This document shows positions 32,002 through 40,962 of a DNA stretch of 64,000 bases, one piece after another (position 1 is the first letter of the stretch; each line of letters opens with the position of its first letter). Source of the stretch: Pseudofulvimonas gallinarii. Its GTDB lineage: Bacteria > Pseudomonadota > Gammaproteobacteria > Xanthomonadales > UBA2363. A program made the translations under genes and the position numbers. The DNA lies in the NCBI RefSeq assembly GCF_004343305.1, contig NZ_SMAF01000008.1:1-64000 (forward strand), in the 5' to 3' direction. Under the pieces are notes generated by a model that did not search any database, was not told where the DNA came from, and saw only the letters and a list, made by a program, of their open reading frames with translations.

Positions 32002-32655
32002 CTACGCCTGCCCGCGGGGCGAATAGGCGCGCAGGAAGAACTCGACCACCGACTGCACGTGCGCCTCGTCGGCTTCCGGCGAGGCCGCGCCGACCGCGTC
32101 CGAACAGAGCATGCGCATGTTCACGGCGCCCTTGAGCAGGCAGAGGAAGTGGCCGGCGGCCACGGAGGTGTCCGGGATGTCCAGCTTGCCTGCGGCCACC
32201 GCGTTGGCCAGGAAACGCTCGAAGCTCTCGGTAATCCTTGCCGGCCCTGCCTGCCAGAACATCTGGCCCAGCTGCGGGCCATTGCGCTGGTCGGCCAGGA
32301 TCATGCGGTGCAGGCTGATCGACACCTCGCTGGACACCAGCGCGAAGAAGCTGCGGGCGATCCGCAGCAGCACGTCGCGGATCGCGCCCGGCGGCACCTG
32401 CGGGAACAGCTCGTCCGGCAGCAGTTCACTGCACTTGGCCTCGATGGCGGCGACGAACAGCGTCTCCTTGTCACGGAAGTGGCTGTACACCGTCAGCTTG
32501 GACACACCGGCCTCGGCGGCGATGGCGTCCATGCTGACGCCGTCGAACCCACTGATCGGAAACAGCTTTTTCGCCGCCTCGAGGATCGCGGCGCGCTTCT
32601 CCAGATCCTTGGGACGGCCGGGTCCGGCAGGGAGCTTGATGGCGGGTGCATTCAT
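32002..32655 (-). CDS. TetR/AcrR repressor of the divergent efflux genes
   Basis: The 217-residue protein has an N-terminal TetR helix-turn-helix (GFDGVSMDAIAAEAGVSKLT, then VYSHFRDKETLF) and an AefR-like ligand-binding half. It starts 81 bases from the divergent membrane-fusion gene. A near-perfect palindrome at 32666-32680 in that gap overlaps the efflux promoter. It probably represses both directions until an effector such as a drug or toxic compound binds. The link to the pump is inferred from position and operator geometry. Confidence 0.9.
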   Translation of the reverse strand: MNAPAIKLPAGPGRPKDLEKRAAILEAAKKLFPISGFDGVSMDAIAAEAGVSKLTVYSHFRDKETLFVAAIEAKCSELLPDELFPQVPPGAIRDVLLRIARSFFALVSSEVSISLHRMILADQRNGPQLGQMFWQAGPARITESFERFLANAVAAGKLDIPDTSVAAGHFLCLLKGAVNMRMLCSDAVGAASPEADEAHVQSVVEFFLRAYSPRGQA

Positions 32656-32665
32656 TGAAATAAAT

Positions 32666-32680
32666 ACTGGACAGTTCAGT
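32666..32680. promoter_or_regulatory. TetR-type operator palindrome
   Basis: ACTGGACAGTTCAGT is a 15-base palindrome about a central A with six of seven positions paired. It covers the -35 box of the efflux promoter, as expected for a repressor site. It is similar in form to operators of AefR/AcrR-like regulators. Confidence 0.7.
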
Positions 32681-32696
32681 TTGGTATTCTTACTAT
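32668..32696 (+). promoter_or_regulatory. Sigma-70 promoter of the RND efflux operon
   Basis: TGGACA at 32668-32673 and TACTAT at 32691-32696 are separated by 17 bases, close to consensus spacing. The -35 box lies inside the operator palindrome, so repressor binding would block it. Transcription would begin near 32703 and give a short leader before the ATG at 32737. Confidence 0.6.
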
Positions 32697-32736
32697 ACCG
32701 GCGCGTTCAATAACCTTAGCCCAACGACAGCCGCCG

Positions 32737-33861
32737 ATGCCAGTCATGCGCGTCCATCCTCGTCCAATCCTACCCATCCTCGCCGGTGCCGCCTTGATCG
32801 TGGTCATGTGCCTGGCCGGTTGCAGCAAGGCGCCGGAGACGGTGGTCCCGGAACGCCCGGCCATCGTGTCACAACCGGTGCGCGCCAGCGATCACGCGCC
32901 CACCTACTTCAGCGGCGAGATCCGCGCCCGCCACGAAAGCCAGCTCGCCTTCCGGGTCGGCGGCAAGATCGAGCGGCGCCTGGTGGATGTCGGCGCGCGT
33001 GTCGATGCCGGCGATGTGCTGGTGACGCTGGATCCCGCCGACTTCCGCCTCCAGCTGGCGGCCGCCGAAGCGGCTGTCGCCTCGGCCACCGCCGACACCG
33101 GGCTGGCCCGCTCCGAGCGCGACCGCTACGCCACGCTGCTTGAGCGCAAGCTGATCAGCCAGTCACAGTTCGATGCCCAGGACACCGGGCTGGCCGCCGC
33201 CGAGGCGCGACTGGCGCAGGCTCGTGCCCAGCTCGACGTCGCCCGCAACCAGGTCCAGTACGCTCGACTGGTCGCCGACCGGGCCGGCGTCCTCACCTCC
33301 ATCCAGGCCGAAACCGGCCAGGTCGTCGCGCCCGGGCAGGTCGTGGCCGTACTCGCCGAGGACGGCGAGCGCGAGGTCGTCATCGCACTGCCCGAGGCCG
33401 GCGTGGACCGCTATCCCGTCGGCACCGCCGCCCGCGTGGCCCTGTGGTCGGATCCCGGCCGGGTCCTGAACGGCACGCTGCGGGAAGTCGCGCCCGATGC
33501 CGACAGCGCCAGCAGGACCTGGCGCGCACGCGTCACCCTGCAGGACGACGACGGCAGCGTGAACCTAGGCCAGACCGCGCGCGTCCGCTTCGACACCGGC
33601 CGCCAGGATGGCACGCCGCACTGGGCGCTGCCGCTGGCCGCCCTGCACGTCAAGGACGCCGAGCCTGCGGTCTGGGTCCTGGACCCGGCGACGCGAGCCG
33701 TCGGCCTGCGCCCGGTCGAGGTCGGCGCCTACCGCGAGGACAGCGTCGAGGTCACTGGGGTATCGGAAAACGACTGGGTCGTCGTCGCCGGCGTGCACAA
33801 GCTGGCCGAAGGCCAGGTCGTGCGCCCGATCGACCGCGACAACCGCCCCGTCGGCTTCTGA
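32737..33861 (+). CDS. RND efflux periplasmic adaptor lipoprotein
   Basis: The 374-residue adaptor links an inner-membrane RND pump to an outer-membrane channel. A lipobox (LAGC) near residue 29 marks it as a lipoprotein. It has the MFP order: lipoyl half (FRVGGKIERRLVDVGARVDAGD), a coiled-coil hairpin at about 100-165, second lipoyl half and beta-barrel. The start may be ATG 32737 or the in-frame ATG 32746. The pump gene follows after 21 bases. TolC at 37815 is the obvious channel partner. Confidence 0.92.
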   Translation: MPVMRVHPRPILPILAGAALIVVMCLAGCSKAPETVVPERPAIVSQPVRASDHAPTYFSGEIRARHESQLAFRVGGKIERRLVDVGARVDAGDVLVTLDPADFRLQLAAAEAAVASATADTGLARSERDRYATLLERKLISQSQFDAQDTGLAAAEARLAQARAQLDVARNQVQYARLVADRAGVLTSIQAETGQVVAPGQVVAVLAEDGEREVVIALPEAGVDRYPVGTAARVALWSDPGRVLNGTLREVAPDADSASRTWRARVTLQDDDGSVNLGQTARVRFDTGRQDGTPHWALPLAALHVKDAEPAVWVLDPATRAVGLRPVEVGAYREDSVEVTGVSENDWVVVAGVHKLAEGQVVRPIDRDNRPVGF

Positions 33862-33882
33862 CCCGGCACGGACGATTCCGCC

Positions 33883-36800
33883 ATGAGCCGGTTCAACCTC
33901 TCCGAATGGGCGCTGCGCCATCGCGGCCTCGTCCTGTATTTCATGATCCTCGTGGCCGTTATCGGGACGCTGTCGTTCCGTTCGCTCGGCCAGTCCGAGG
34001 ACCCGCCCTTCACCTTCAAGGTGATGGTCGTCCGGACGATGTGGCCGGGCGCCAGCGCCGAGGAAGTGACGCGCCAGGTCACCGATCGCATCGAGGAAAA
34101 GCTCCAGGAGCTCTCCGAGATCGAGAGCATCCGCAGTTATTCGCGGCCCGGCGAATCGATGGTGTTCGTCGAACTGGCCGAGCGCCTGCCACGCCGTGAC
34201 GTGCCGCAGGCGTTCTACCAGATCCGCAAGAAAATCGCCGACATCCGCCACACGCTGCCGGCGGAGGCGATCGGTCCGTTCTTCAATGACGAGTTCGGCG
34301 ACACTTTCGGCAACATCTTCGCCCTGACCGGCGACGGCTTTGACGATGCCGCCCTGAAGGACTGGGCGCGCCGCCTCAAACTGGAACTGCTGCGCCTGCC
34401 CGGCGTCGCCAAGGTCGACCTCGTCGGCCTGCAGGACGAGAAAATCTTCATCGAGCTGGACAACAGCAAGCTGGCGACGCTGGGTGTCAGCTTCGAACAG
34501 GTGCAGGCGACGCTGGCGGCCCAGAACGCCATCGCGCCGGCGGGCTTTTTCGAAGGTGAACACGAACGCATCTACCTGCGCGCCACCGGCAGCTTCGATT
34601 CCGTCGAGTCCGTGCGCGAAATGCTGGTACGCGCCGATGGCCAGCTGTTCCGCCTCGGCGACGTCGCCACGGTCCGCCGCGGCTATGCCGATCCGCCCGC
34701 GTCGCGCATGCGCTACCTGGGCAGGGATGCGCTCGGTCTGGCCGTGTCGATGGTCGACCGCGGCAATATCCTCGAACTGGGCCGCCAGCTCGACGACGTC
34801 CTGCCGCGCCTGCAGTCGATGCTGCCCGTGGGCCTGGAACTGGAAAAAGTCGCCGACCAGCCTGCTTCGGTGCGCGCGTCGGTCGGCGAGTTCCTGCGCG
34901 TGCTTGCCGAAGCGGTGTTCGTGGTGCTGCTGGTGAGCTTCTTCTCGCTGGGCTTCCGCACCGGCCTGGTGGTGGCGATCTCCATTCCGCTGGTGCTGGC
35001 GATGACCTTCGGCGCCATGGCCTGGTTCGGCATCGACCTGCACAAGATCTCGCTCGGCGCGCTCGTCCTGGCGCTGGGCCTGCTGGTCGACGACGCGATC
35101 ATTGCGGTCGAGATGATGGCGATCAAGATGGAACAGGGCATGGCGCGCCTGAAGGCGGCCGCGTTCGCCTACACCAGCACGGCGTTCCCGATGCTGACCG
35201 GCACGCTGATCACCGCCGCCGGCTTCCTGCCGATCGCGACCGCGGCCTCGAACACTGGCGAATACACCCGCTCGCTGTTCCAGGTGGTCACGATCGCGCT
35301 GCTGCTGTCCTGGGTCGTGGCCGTGGTCTTCGTGCCCTGGCTGGGTCATCGCCTGCTGCCGGACCTGGCCGCACAGGCGCAGGCGAAGGGCCACCACGCC
35401 GATCCCTACCAGCGCCGTTTCTACCAGCGCTACCGCAGCCTGCTGCAGGGCGCGCTGCGCCACCGCTGGCTGGTGATCGCCGGCACCGTGGCGCTGTTCG
35501 CCGGTTCAGTGCTCGGATTCGGCCTGGTCGAGCAGCAGTTCTTCCCGTCGTCGACGCGTCCGGAACTGCTGGTGGACATCAAGCTGCCTGAAGGCGCTTC
35601 GCTGAAAGCGACGCGCGCCCAGGTCGAAAAGCTGGAAAGCCATCTCGCCGGCGACGAGGATCTGGTCAATTACGTCGCCTTCGTCGGTGCCGGTGCACCG
35701 CGCTTCTACCTGCCGCTGGACCAGCAGTTGCCGCAGGCGTCGTTCGCGCAGTTCGTGCTGCTGGCGCGCGACCTCGAGGCGCGCGAGCGCGTCCGCAGTC
35801 GGCTCATGGCGCTGTTCAACGAAGACTTCACCGAAGCGCGCACGCGCGTGCTGCGACTGGAGAACGGACCGCCCGTGGGTTACCCGGTGCAGTTCCGCGT
35901 GTCCGGCGAGGACATCGGCCTTTCGCGCCAGTTCGCCCATCGCATGGCCGGCCTGATGCGCGCCGATCCGGCGCTGCGCGAGGTCCACCTGGACTGGGAG
36001 GAACCCAGCAAGGTCGTCCGCCTGGTCATCGACCAGGACCGCGCGCGCGCCGTCGGCGTCAGTTCGCAGCAGGTCGCGACATTCCTGCAAAGCGCCCTGA
36101 CCGGTGCGCCGATCAGCGTCTATCGCGAGGACAACGAGCTGATCGACATCGTCCTTCGCGGCGACGAGAAAGCGCGCCTGCGCCTGTCCTCGCTGGACAG
36201 CCTGGCAATGCCGACCAGCCACGGCCAGACGGTGTCGCTGTCACAGGTCGCGCGCTTCGACTACGCGCTCGAGGAAGGCATCATCTGGCGCCGCGACCGG
36301 CTGCCGACCATCACCGTCCGTGCCGACATCGCCGATGGCATACAGCCGGCCACCGTGACGGCCCGCGTCGACAGCCAGATGGATGCGCTGCGCGCGGAAC
36401 TGCCGGTCGGCTACCGCATCGAGATCGGTGGCTCGGTGGAGGCCAGCAGCAAGGGCCAGGCCTCGGTCAACGCCGGGATGCCGCTGTTCATCCTGGTCGT
36501 GCTGACCGTGCTGATGTTCCAGCTCGGCAGCTTCCAGCGCACCCTCCTGGTGGTGCTGACGGCGCCGCTGGGCCTGATCGGCGTGGTCGCCTTCCTGCTG
36601 TTGTTCCGGGTGCCGTTCGGCTTCGTCGCCATGCTCGGCACGATCGCCCTGTTCGGCATGATCATGCGCAACTCGGTGATCCTGGTCGACCAGATCGAGC
36701 AGGACATCGCCGCCGGCCATGGCCGCTGGCAGGCCATCGTCGACGCCAGCGTCCGCCGCTTCCGGCCCATCGTCCTGACGGCCATGACCGCCGTCCTGGC

Positions 36801-36969
36801 GATGATCCCGTTGTCGCGCAGCGACTTCTATGGCCCCATGGCGGTCGCGATCATGGGTGGCCTGATCGTCGGCACGGCGCTGACCCTGGTATTCCTGCCG
36901 GCGCTGTACGCTGCGTGGTTCGGCGTCCATGAAAACGAGCCGCCAAGGGCGGTCGAGGATGAATCCTGA
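33883..36969 (+). CDS. RND-type proton-driven efflux permease
   Basis: At 1028 residues this is a full-length RND transporter of the AcrB/MexK-like branch with 12 membrane helices and two large periplasmic loops. LVDDAIIAVE in helix 4 holds the Asp pair used for proton transfer, and RNSVILVDQIEQ in the second half is the other family mark. It follows its adaptor by 21 bases and shares its promoter. The substrate cannot be read from the sequence. The regulator and operator layout suggests inducible export of toxic compounds. Confidence 0.94.
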   Translation: MSRFNLSEWALRHRGLVLYFMILVAVIGTLSFRSLGQSEDPPFTFKVMVVRTMWPGASAEEVTRQVTDRIEEKLQELSEIESIRSYSRPGESMVFVELAERLPRRDVPQAFYQIRKKIADIRHTLPAEAIGPFFNDEFGDTFGNIFALTGDGFDDAALKDWARRLKLELLRLPGVAKVDLVGLQDEKIFIELDNSKLATLGVSFEQVQATLAAQNAIAPAGFFEGEHERIYLRATGSFDSVESVREMLVRADGQLFRLGDVATVRRGYADPPASRMRYLGRDALGLAVSMVDRGNILELGRQLDDVLPRLQSMLPVGLELEKVADQPASVRASVGEFLRVLAEAVFVVLLVSFFSLGFRTGLVVAISIPLVLAMTFGAMAWFGIDLHKISLGALVLALGLLVDDAIIAVEMMAIKMEQGMARLKAAAFAYTSTAFPMLTGTLITAAGFLPIATAASNTGEYTRSLFQVVTIALLLSWVVAVVFVPWLGHRLLPDLAAQAQAKGHHADPYQRRFYQRYRSLLQGALRHRWLVIAGTVALFAGSVLGFGLVEQQFFPSSTRPELLVDIKLPEGASLKATRAQVEKLESHLAGDEDLVNYVAFVGAGAPRFYLPLDQQLPQASFAQFVLLARDLEARERVRSRLMALFNEDFTEARTRVLRLENGPPVGYPVQFRVSGEDIGLSRQFAHRMAGLMRADPALREVHLDWEEPSKVVRLVIDQDRARAVGVSSQQVATFLQSALTGAPISVYREDNELIDIVLRGDEKARLRLSSLDSLAMPTSHGQTVSLSQVARFDYALEEGIIWRRDRLPTITVRADIADGIQPATVTARVDSQMDALRAELPVGYRIEIGGSVEASSKGQASVNAGMPLFILVVLTVLMFQLGSFQRTLLVVLTAPLGLIGVVAFLLLFRVPFGFVAMLGTIALFGMIMRNSVILVDQIEQDIAAGHGRWQAIVDASVRRFRPIVLTAMTAVLAMIPLSRSDFYGPMAVAIMGGLIVGTALTLVFLPALYAAWFGVHENEPPRAVEDES

Positions 36970-37099
36970 CACCGGGTGGATCCCCGACGGTGACTTCCGG
37001 CACTGCGCCAGCCTGAACGCCTGCGGCAGTCTGCGGTTTGCCGTGGAAAGTGCCGGGGCTTACCATTTCCGGCCACTTTTCACCCTTATCCTGCCCATC

Positions 37100-37756
37100 A
37101 TGACCATCGACCTGAACCTCGCCCGCGAAAACATGATCGAACAGCAGATCCGCCCCTGGGAGGTGCTGGATCCGCGCGTGCTCGACAGTTTCCGCGCCGT
37201 GCCGCGCGACCGCTTCGTTCCCGAGGCGTACCGCGATGTCGCCTACAGCGACGTGGCGATTCCCCTGGGCGATGGCGAGCACATGATGAAGCCGGTGGTC
37301 GAGGGCCGCGTGCTGCAGGCGCTGGACCTGGCCGGCAGCGAGAACGTGCTGGAAATCGGCACCGGCTCCGGCTACCTCACCGCCTGCCTGGCGACGCTGG
37401 CGGGCAGGGTGACGAGTGTCGAGATCAACGAACGGCTGTTCAACGCCGCCCGCGAGCGGCTGGCGAACCGCGCCGATTCCGTCACCGTGCTGCTGGCTGA
37501 CGCCTTGGCCGGCTTCAAGCCCGAGCAGCGCTTCGACGCCATCGTCGTCACCGGCGCGGTGGCGGCGATTCCGAAACTGTTCCTGGACTGGCTGGCGCCG
37601 GCCGGTCGCCTGTTCGCTGTGCGCGGGCAGTCGCCGGCAATGGAAGCCGTGCTGGTCACCCGCGTCGACGGCGGCAGCCATCGCACCGACAGCCTGTTCG
37701 AAACCGAACTGGGCTATCTGCGCGGTGCCGAACCCAAGCCGGTTTTCGCACTCTGA
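37100..37756 (+). CDS. pcm: Protein-L-isoaspartate O-methyltransferase
   Basis: The 218-residue enzyme uses SAM to methylate isoaspartyl residues, starting their repair. The SAM-binding motif I VLEIGTGSGYLTA, the post-motif SVEINERL and the substrate-binding region near the N-terminus (RFVPEAYRDVAYSDVAIPLG) are family features. I start at ATG 37100, since the open frame upstream runs out of the pump gene without family sequence. No clear ribosome site precedes it. tolC follows after 58 bases. Confidence 0.92.
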   Translation: MTIDLNLARENMIEQQIRPWEVLDPRVLDSFRAVPRDRFVPEAYRDVAYSDVAIPLGDGEHMMKPVVEGRVLQALDLAGSENVLEIGTGSGYLTACLATLAGRVTSVEINERLFNAARERLANRADSVTVLLADALAGFKPEQRFDAIVVTGAVAAIPKLFLDWLAPAGRLFAVRGQSPAMEAVLVTRVDGGSHRTDSLFETELGYLRGAEPKPVFAL

Positions 37757-37814
37757 ACCCCGAATTCCCTTCACACCCGCGGGCCCAGCGCCCAAGCAGA
37801 CAAGAGCCGACACC

Positions 37815-39215
37815 ATGAGATTTCGATACAAGCCCCTGATCGCCGCACTCGCCCTGTCCGTGGCCGGTGCCGCCAGCGCCGCGGATCTGATCGAAGTCTA
37901 TGACCTGGCGCGACAGAACGACCCGAGCCTGGCCGCTGCCGAGGCGCAGAGCCTCGCCCTCGGCCAGGTCGTGCCGATCGCGCGCTCGGCCCTGCTGCCG
38001 CAGATCGGCGGCAGCGTCGGCGTGACCGAGCGCCGCAATTCGTCGGATTACGGCGACGGCAGCCACGATTCCACCGATGGCCGTTCACGGACCTGGAACC
38101 TGCGCCTCGACCAGAGCATTTTCGACTGGGGCAACTACACCAACCTCGGCGCCGCCCGCGCGCAGCGCGCGCAGGCCCAGGCCGATTACGAGGCCGCCGT
38201 CGACGGCCTGCTGCTGCGGGTCTCCGAGACCTACTTCGCGGTACTGACCGCCGAAGACGCGCTGGCGTTCGCCGAGGCGGAGGAACGCGCGGTCGGCCGC
38301 CAGCTGGAGCAGGCCGAGCAGCGTTTCGAAGTCGGGTTGACCGCGGTCACCGACGTGCACGAAGCCCGCGCCCGCCACGACAGCGCGCGCGCCGCCGTGA
38401 TCAATGCCCGCTTCGCCCTGGACGATGCCCGCGAGGCGCTGTCGGAGATCACCGGCGTCGCCCACGGCGAACTCAAGGGGCTGCGCCTGAACATCCCGCT
38501 GGAAGGCCCGCAGCCGGATTCCCTGCAGGAATGGGAAGAAGCCGCCGTACAGGCCAGTCCCGCGCTGGCGTCGCGCCGCTTCGCCCTGGAAGCCGCGCAG
38601 AAGAACATCGGCACCGCCCGCTCCGGACACCTGCCCAGCCTGGGTGCCACCGTCACCTACGGCGATACCCACCGCATGTCCGGTTCGGTGCCGATCACGT
38701 CCAACACCGTGATCGACGGCCGTGACACCGTCATCGGCCTGTCGCTGAACGTGCCGATCTTCGCCGGCTTCGCCACCCAGGCCCGCGTGCGCCAGGCCAT
38801 CTACCAGCGCGACGCCGCCGAGGACCTTCTGGAAGCCCAGCGCCGCCTGCTGCAGCGGCAGACCCGCAACGACTTCCGCGCCATTGGCGCCGGCATCAGC
38901 TCGGTCGAAGCCCGCCGCCAGGCGCTGCTGTCGGCGCAGAGCGCGCTGGAAGCGACGCAGGCCGGTTTCGAGGTCGGCACCCGTACCATCGTCGACGTGC
39001 TGCTGTCGCAGCAGCTGCTGTTCCAGGCGCAGCGCGACTATTCCAACGCCCGCCACCAGTTCATCCTCAGCGGCCTGCGCCTCAAGCACACCGCCGGCGT
39101 GATCGACTACGACGACCTCGCCGGCGTCAACGCGCTGCTGACCAGCGAGCGCCTGTCGCCGGAAGAGATCGGCGCGCGCGTCGCCGCCGAGGCGAACGAC
39201 AGCGGCAACCGCTGA
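37815..39215 (+). CDS. tolC: TolC-family outer-membrane channel
   Basis: The 466-residue protein has a signal peptide of about 22 residues (cut after ASAA) and two repeats of the TolC beta-strand and long alpha-helix pattern. Family sites include DLARQNDPSLAAAEAQ, the first equatorial region LDQSIFDWGNY and LNVPIFAGFATQARV. It is a trimeric tunnel for RND and type I export, so it can serve the pump encoded at 33883. I start at ATG 37815, where the signal peptide begins. A strong terminator follows at 39270. Confidence 0.95.
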   Translation: MRFRYKPLIAALALSVAGAASAADLIEVYDLARQNDPSLAAAEAQSLALGQVVPIARSALLPQIGGSVGVTERRNSSDYGDGSHDSTDGRSRTWNLRLDQSIFDWGNYTNLGAARAQRAQAQADYEAAVDGLLLRVSETYFAVLTAEDALAFAEAEERAVGRQLEQAEQRFEVGLTAVTDVHEARARHDSARAAVINARFALDDAREALSEITGVAHGELKGLRLNIPLEGPQPDSLQEWEEAAVQASPALASRRFALEAAQKNIGTARSGHLPSLGATVTYGDTHRMSGSVPITSNTVIDGRDTVIGLSLNVPIFAGFATQARVRQAIYQRDAAEDLLEAQRRLLQRQTRNDFRAIGAGISSVEARRQALLSAQSALEATQAGFEVGTRTIVDVLLSQQLLFQAQRDYSNARHQFILSGLRLKHTAGVIDYDDLAGVNALLTSERLSPEEIGARVAAEANDSGNR

Positions 39216-39269
39216 CGCACCCGATCACTGCGCGGCCGGTTTCCACCGGTCCGCAGCAGCGTGACCCCG

Positions 39270-39300
39270 GCCCGGACGGCGTAAGCCCTCCGGGCTTTTT
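39270..39300 (+). terminator. Intrinsic terminator of tolC
   Basis: GCCCGGA at 39270-39276 pairs with TCCGGGC at 39289-39295, followed at once by five Ts. It lies 55 bases after the tolC stop. Confidence 0.9.
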
Positions 39301-39402
39301 CATGGCCGGCGTATCCATTCGTGTCGACTCAATGACTTCGATCAAGGTGTCGGAAAAGCGCTGTCCCTATCGTGGGCACCAGGATTTCTGGAGACCCCGG
39401 CG

Positions 39403-39861
39403 GTGGCCCTTCTCATCTGGAACGAAGACCTGGAAACAGGCATCGATGTCATCGACGAGCAGCACAAACGCATCGTCGAGCTGATCAACCGGCTCACGCT
39501 CGTGGCCAAGGGCAAGATCGAGGGCAACGTCGGCGAGGTGCTGGCCGAGCTGGTCGACTACACGCTGTCGCACTTCGTCTTCGAGGAAGAGCTGATGGAG
39601 GAAGCCGGCTATCCCTTCAGCAAGGCGCACAAGCGCGTGCACGACATCTTCACGGCGCGCGTCAGCGAGTACCAGATGCGCTTCAACGCCGGCGAGGATG
39701 TCACCGACGCCCTGCGCGACATGCTCTCGCGCTGGCTGTTCAATCACATCAAGGGTGACGACAAGGCCTACGCGCGCACGGTGCGCCGTCATCTCGAACG
39801 CAATACCAGCTGGCACGCCAAGCCCCGCAAGCCCTGGTACGCGCGACTGTTCGGCGGCTGA
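39403..39861 (+). CDS. Bacteriohemerythrin
   Basis: The 152-residue cytosolic protein is a single-domain hemerythrin that binds oxygen with a diiron centre. Predicted iron ligands follow the family pattern: H21 (DEQHKRI), H57 and E61 ([10 protein letters not shown]), H75 and H79 (AHKRVHDIF), then H115 and D119 (NHIKGDD). The GTG start at 39403 has GGAG nine bases upstream. It stands alone between two terminators, so it is monocistronic. It may store or sense oxygen or deliver it to an oxygenase; no partner is adjacent. Confidence 0.93.
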   Translation: MALLIWNEDLETGIDVIDEQHKRIVELINRLTLVAKGKIEGNVGEVLAELVDYTLSHFVFEEELMEEAGYPFSKAHKRVHDIFTARVSEYQMRFNAGEDVTDALRDMLSRWLFNHIKGDDKAYARTVRRHLERNTSWHAKPRKPWYARLFGG

Positions 39862-39950
39862 CTCTTTCGCAAGGCCGATGCCGGGTCAGGGGTTTTCCGG
39901 CATGAGGGTGCAGCGTGCGGGGAGGCCTGCGCTGCTGCCGTCTGGCAAAC

Positions 39951-39989
39951 CTGCGCCGGTTATCGCTCCCTCCGGCGCAGCCCTTTTTT
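39951..39989 (+). terminator. Intrinsic terminator after the hemerythrin gene
   Basis: A perfect nine-base stem, CTGCGCCGG (39951-39959) with CCGGCGCAG (39972-39980), precedes CCC and six Ts. A weaker seven-base stem (ATGCCGG/CCGGCAT) lies at 39878-39903. Nothing gene-like was seen in the rest of the 335-base gap to 40197. Confidence 0.85.
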
Positions 39990-40196
39990 CCTTTCCGTGC
40001 AGGCTGCGGACCGGCGCGCAGCATGCCGCGATCACATCCGCAGCCGGTGCCATGACAGGCGGCGGCCATGCAGCGGCTTGAAGCAGCGAAAGCCGCTCAA
40101 GCGCATTGCCTCCGAGGGTGCCGGCAGGCCGGCGCGAATGCGTCGGAACGTAGCAGTCCCGGCGTGTGTGGAACAGATCTGGTGTGCGCCGGCCGG

Positions 40197-40960
40197 TCAG
40201 TCGTATCCGTCCGGGTCGAGCACTTCGGTCAGCGCAGCGTTCATCAACTTGTCCCAGTTCATGCGCGCCGGGCTGTCGCCCGACAGGCGATGCACGGGCG
40301 ATTCATCCTGGTGGTAATGGAAGATGCCGGAACGGCCTTCGCCGTCGAAGTACAGGTGGCCGCTGCCTTCCAGGCGGGGACAGGTCCAGCGGCCGATCAC
40401 GGTGTAGCGGCTGTCGAGGCTGCCCGCCTGCTCGACACTGATGACGGCGTGGGCACGGCCCGGCTCCAGATCCGGGCGGTCATTGCCCCAGGTCCAGCGG
40501 ATGGCATCGACCAGGCCCCGCGAACGGACCCGCTGCCATTGCGCGGTGTCGTCAGCGGAAAGCCGTTGCATTTCGCCCAGCGGCCAGACTGACAGCGCCT
40601 TCAGCGCGTCGTCGCCCTTGAACGAACCGTGTTGCCGTAAGAAGCCGGGAACGTCCGGCGGGAACGGGATCGCCGAGAGGTCGCGGACCGACTCGATGAG
40701 TGCCTCGTCGGCCGCATCGCCGAAGCGGGCGAAACTGGCAGGGCGATCCAGATGATCCTGCAGTGTCGCCCCGGCGCGACGCTGTTGCTTCAGGTAGGCG
40801 TAGTCGTCGCGACGGCGGTCCAGCTCTTCGGCGTTGAATTTTCGACGACGGACCGGAAACGTACTTGCGTGGCGGTGTCCATGGCCACCAGCGTAGGCGG
40901 GTAGGCCAGCATCCCGACCAGGATCGGGATGCCGGCAACACCGCCGCGAGCGACCGCGAT
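40197..40960 (-). pseudogene. Unknown gene with an apparent frameshift near its 5' end
   Basis: From about 40850 down to the stop at 40197, one frame gives a credible soluble protein (starting KFNAEELDRRRDDYAYLKQQ and ending EVLDPDGYD) that I do not recognise. That frame has no plausible start; upstream it translates to Arg/Pro/His-rich sequence typical of a wrong frame. A second frame at 40960-40860 has better codons and encodes a signal-like hydrophobic stretch (ARGGVAGIPILVGMLAYPPT). It would join the main frame if one base were missing near 40830-40870. The gene begins immediately after the acyl-CoA dehydrogenase stop, so it is probably the last gene of that operon. True mutation or sequence error cannot be told apart. 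Confidence 0.55.
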
Positions 40961-40962
40961 GC

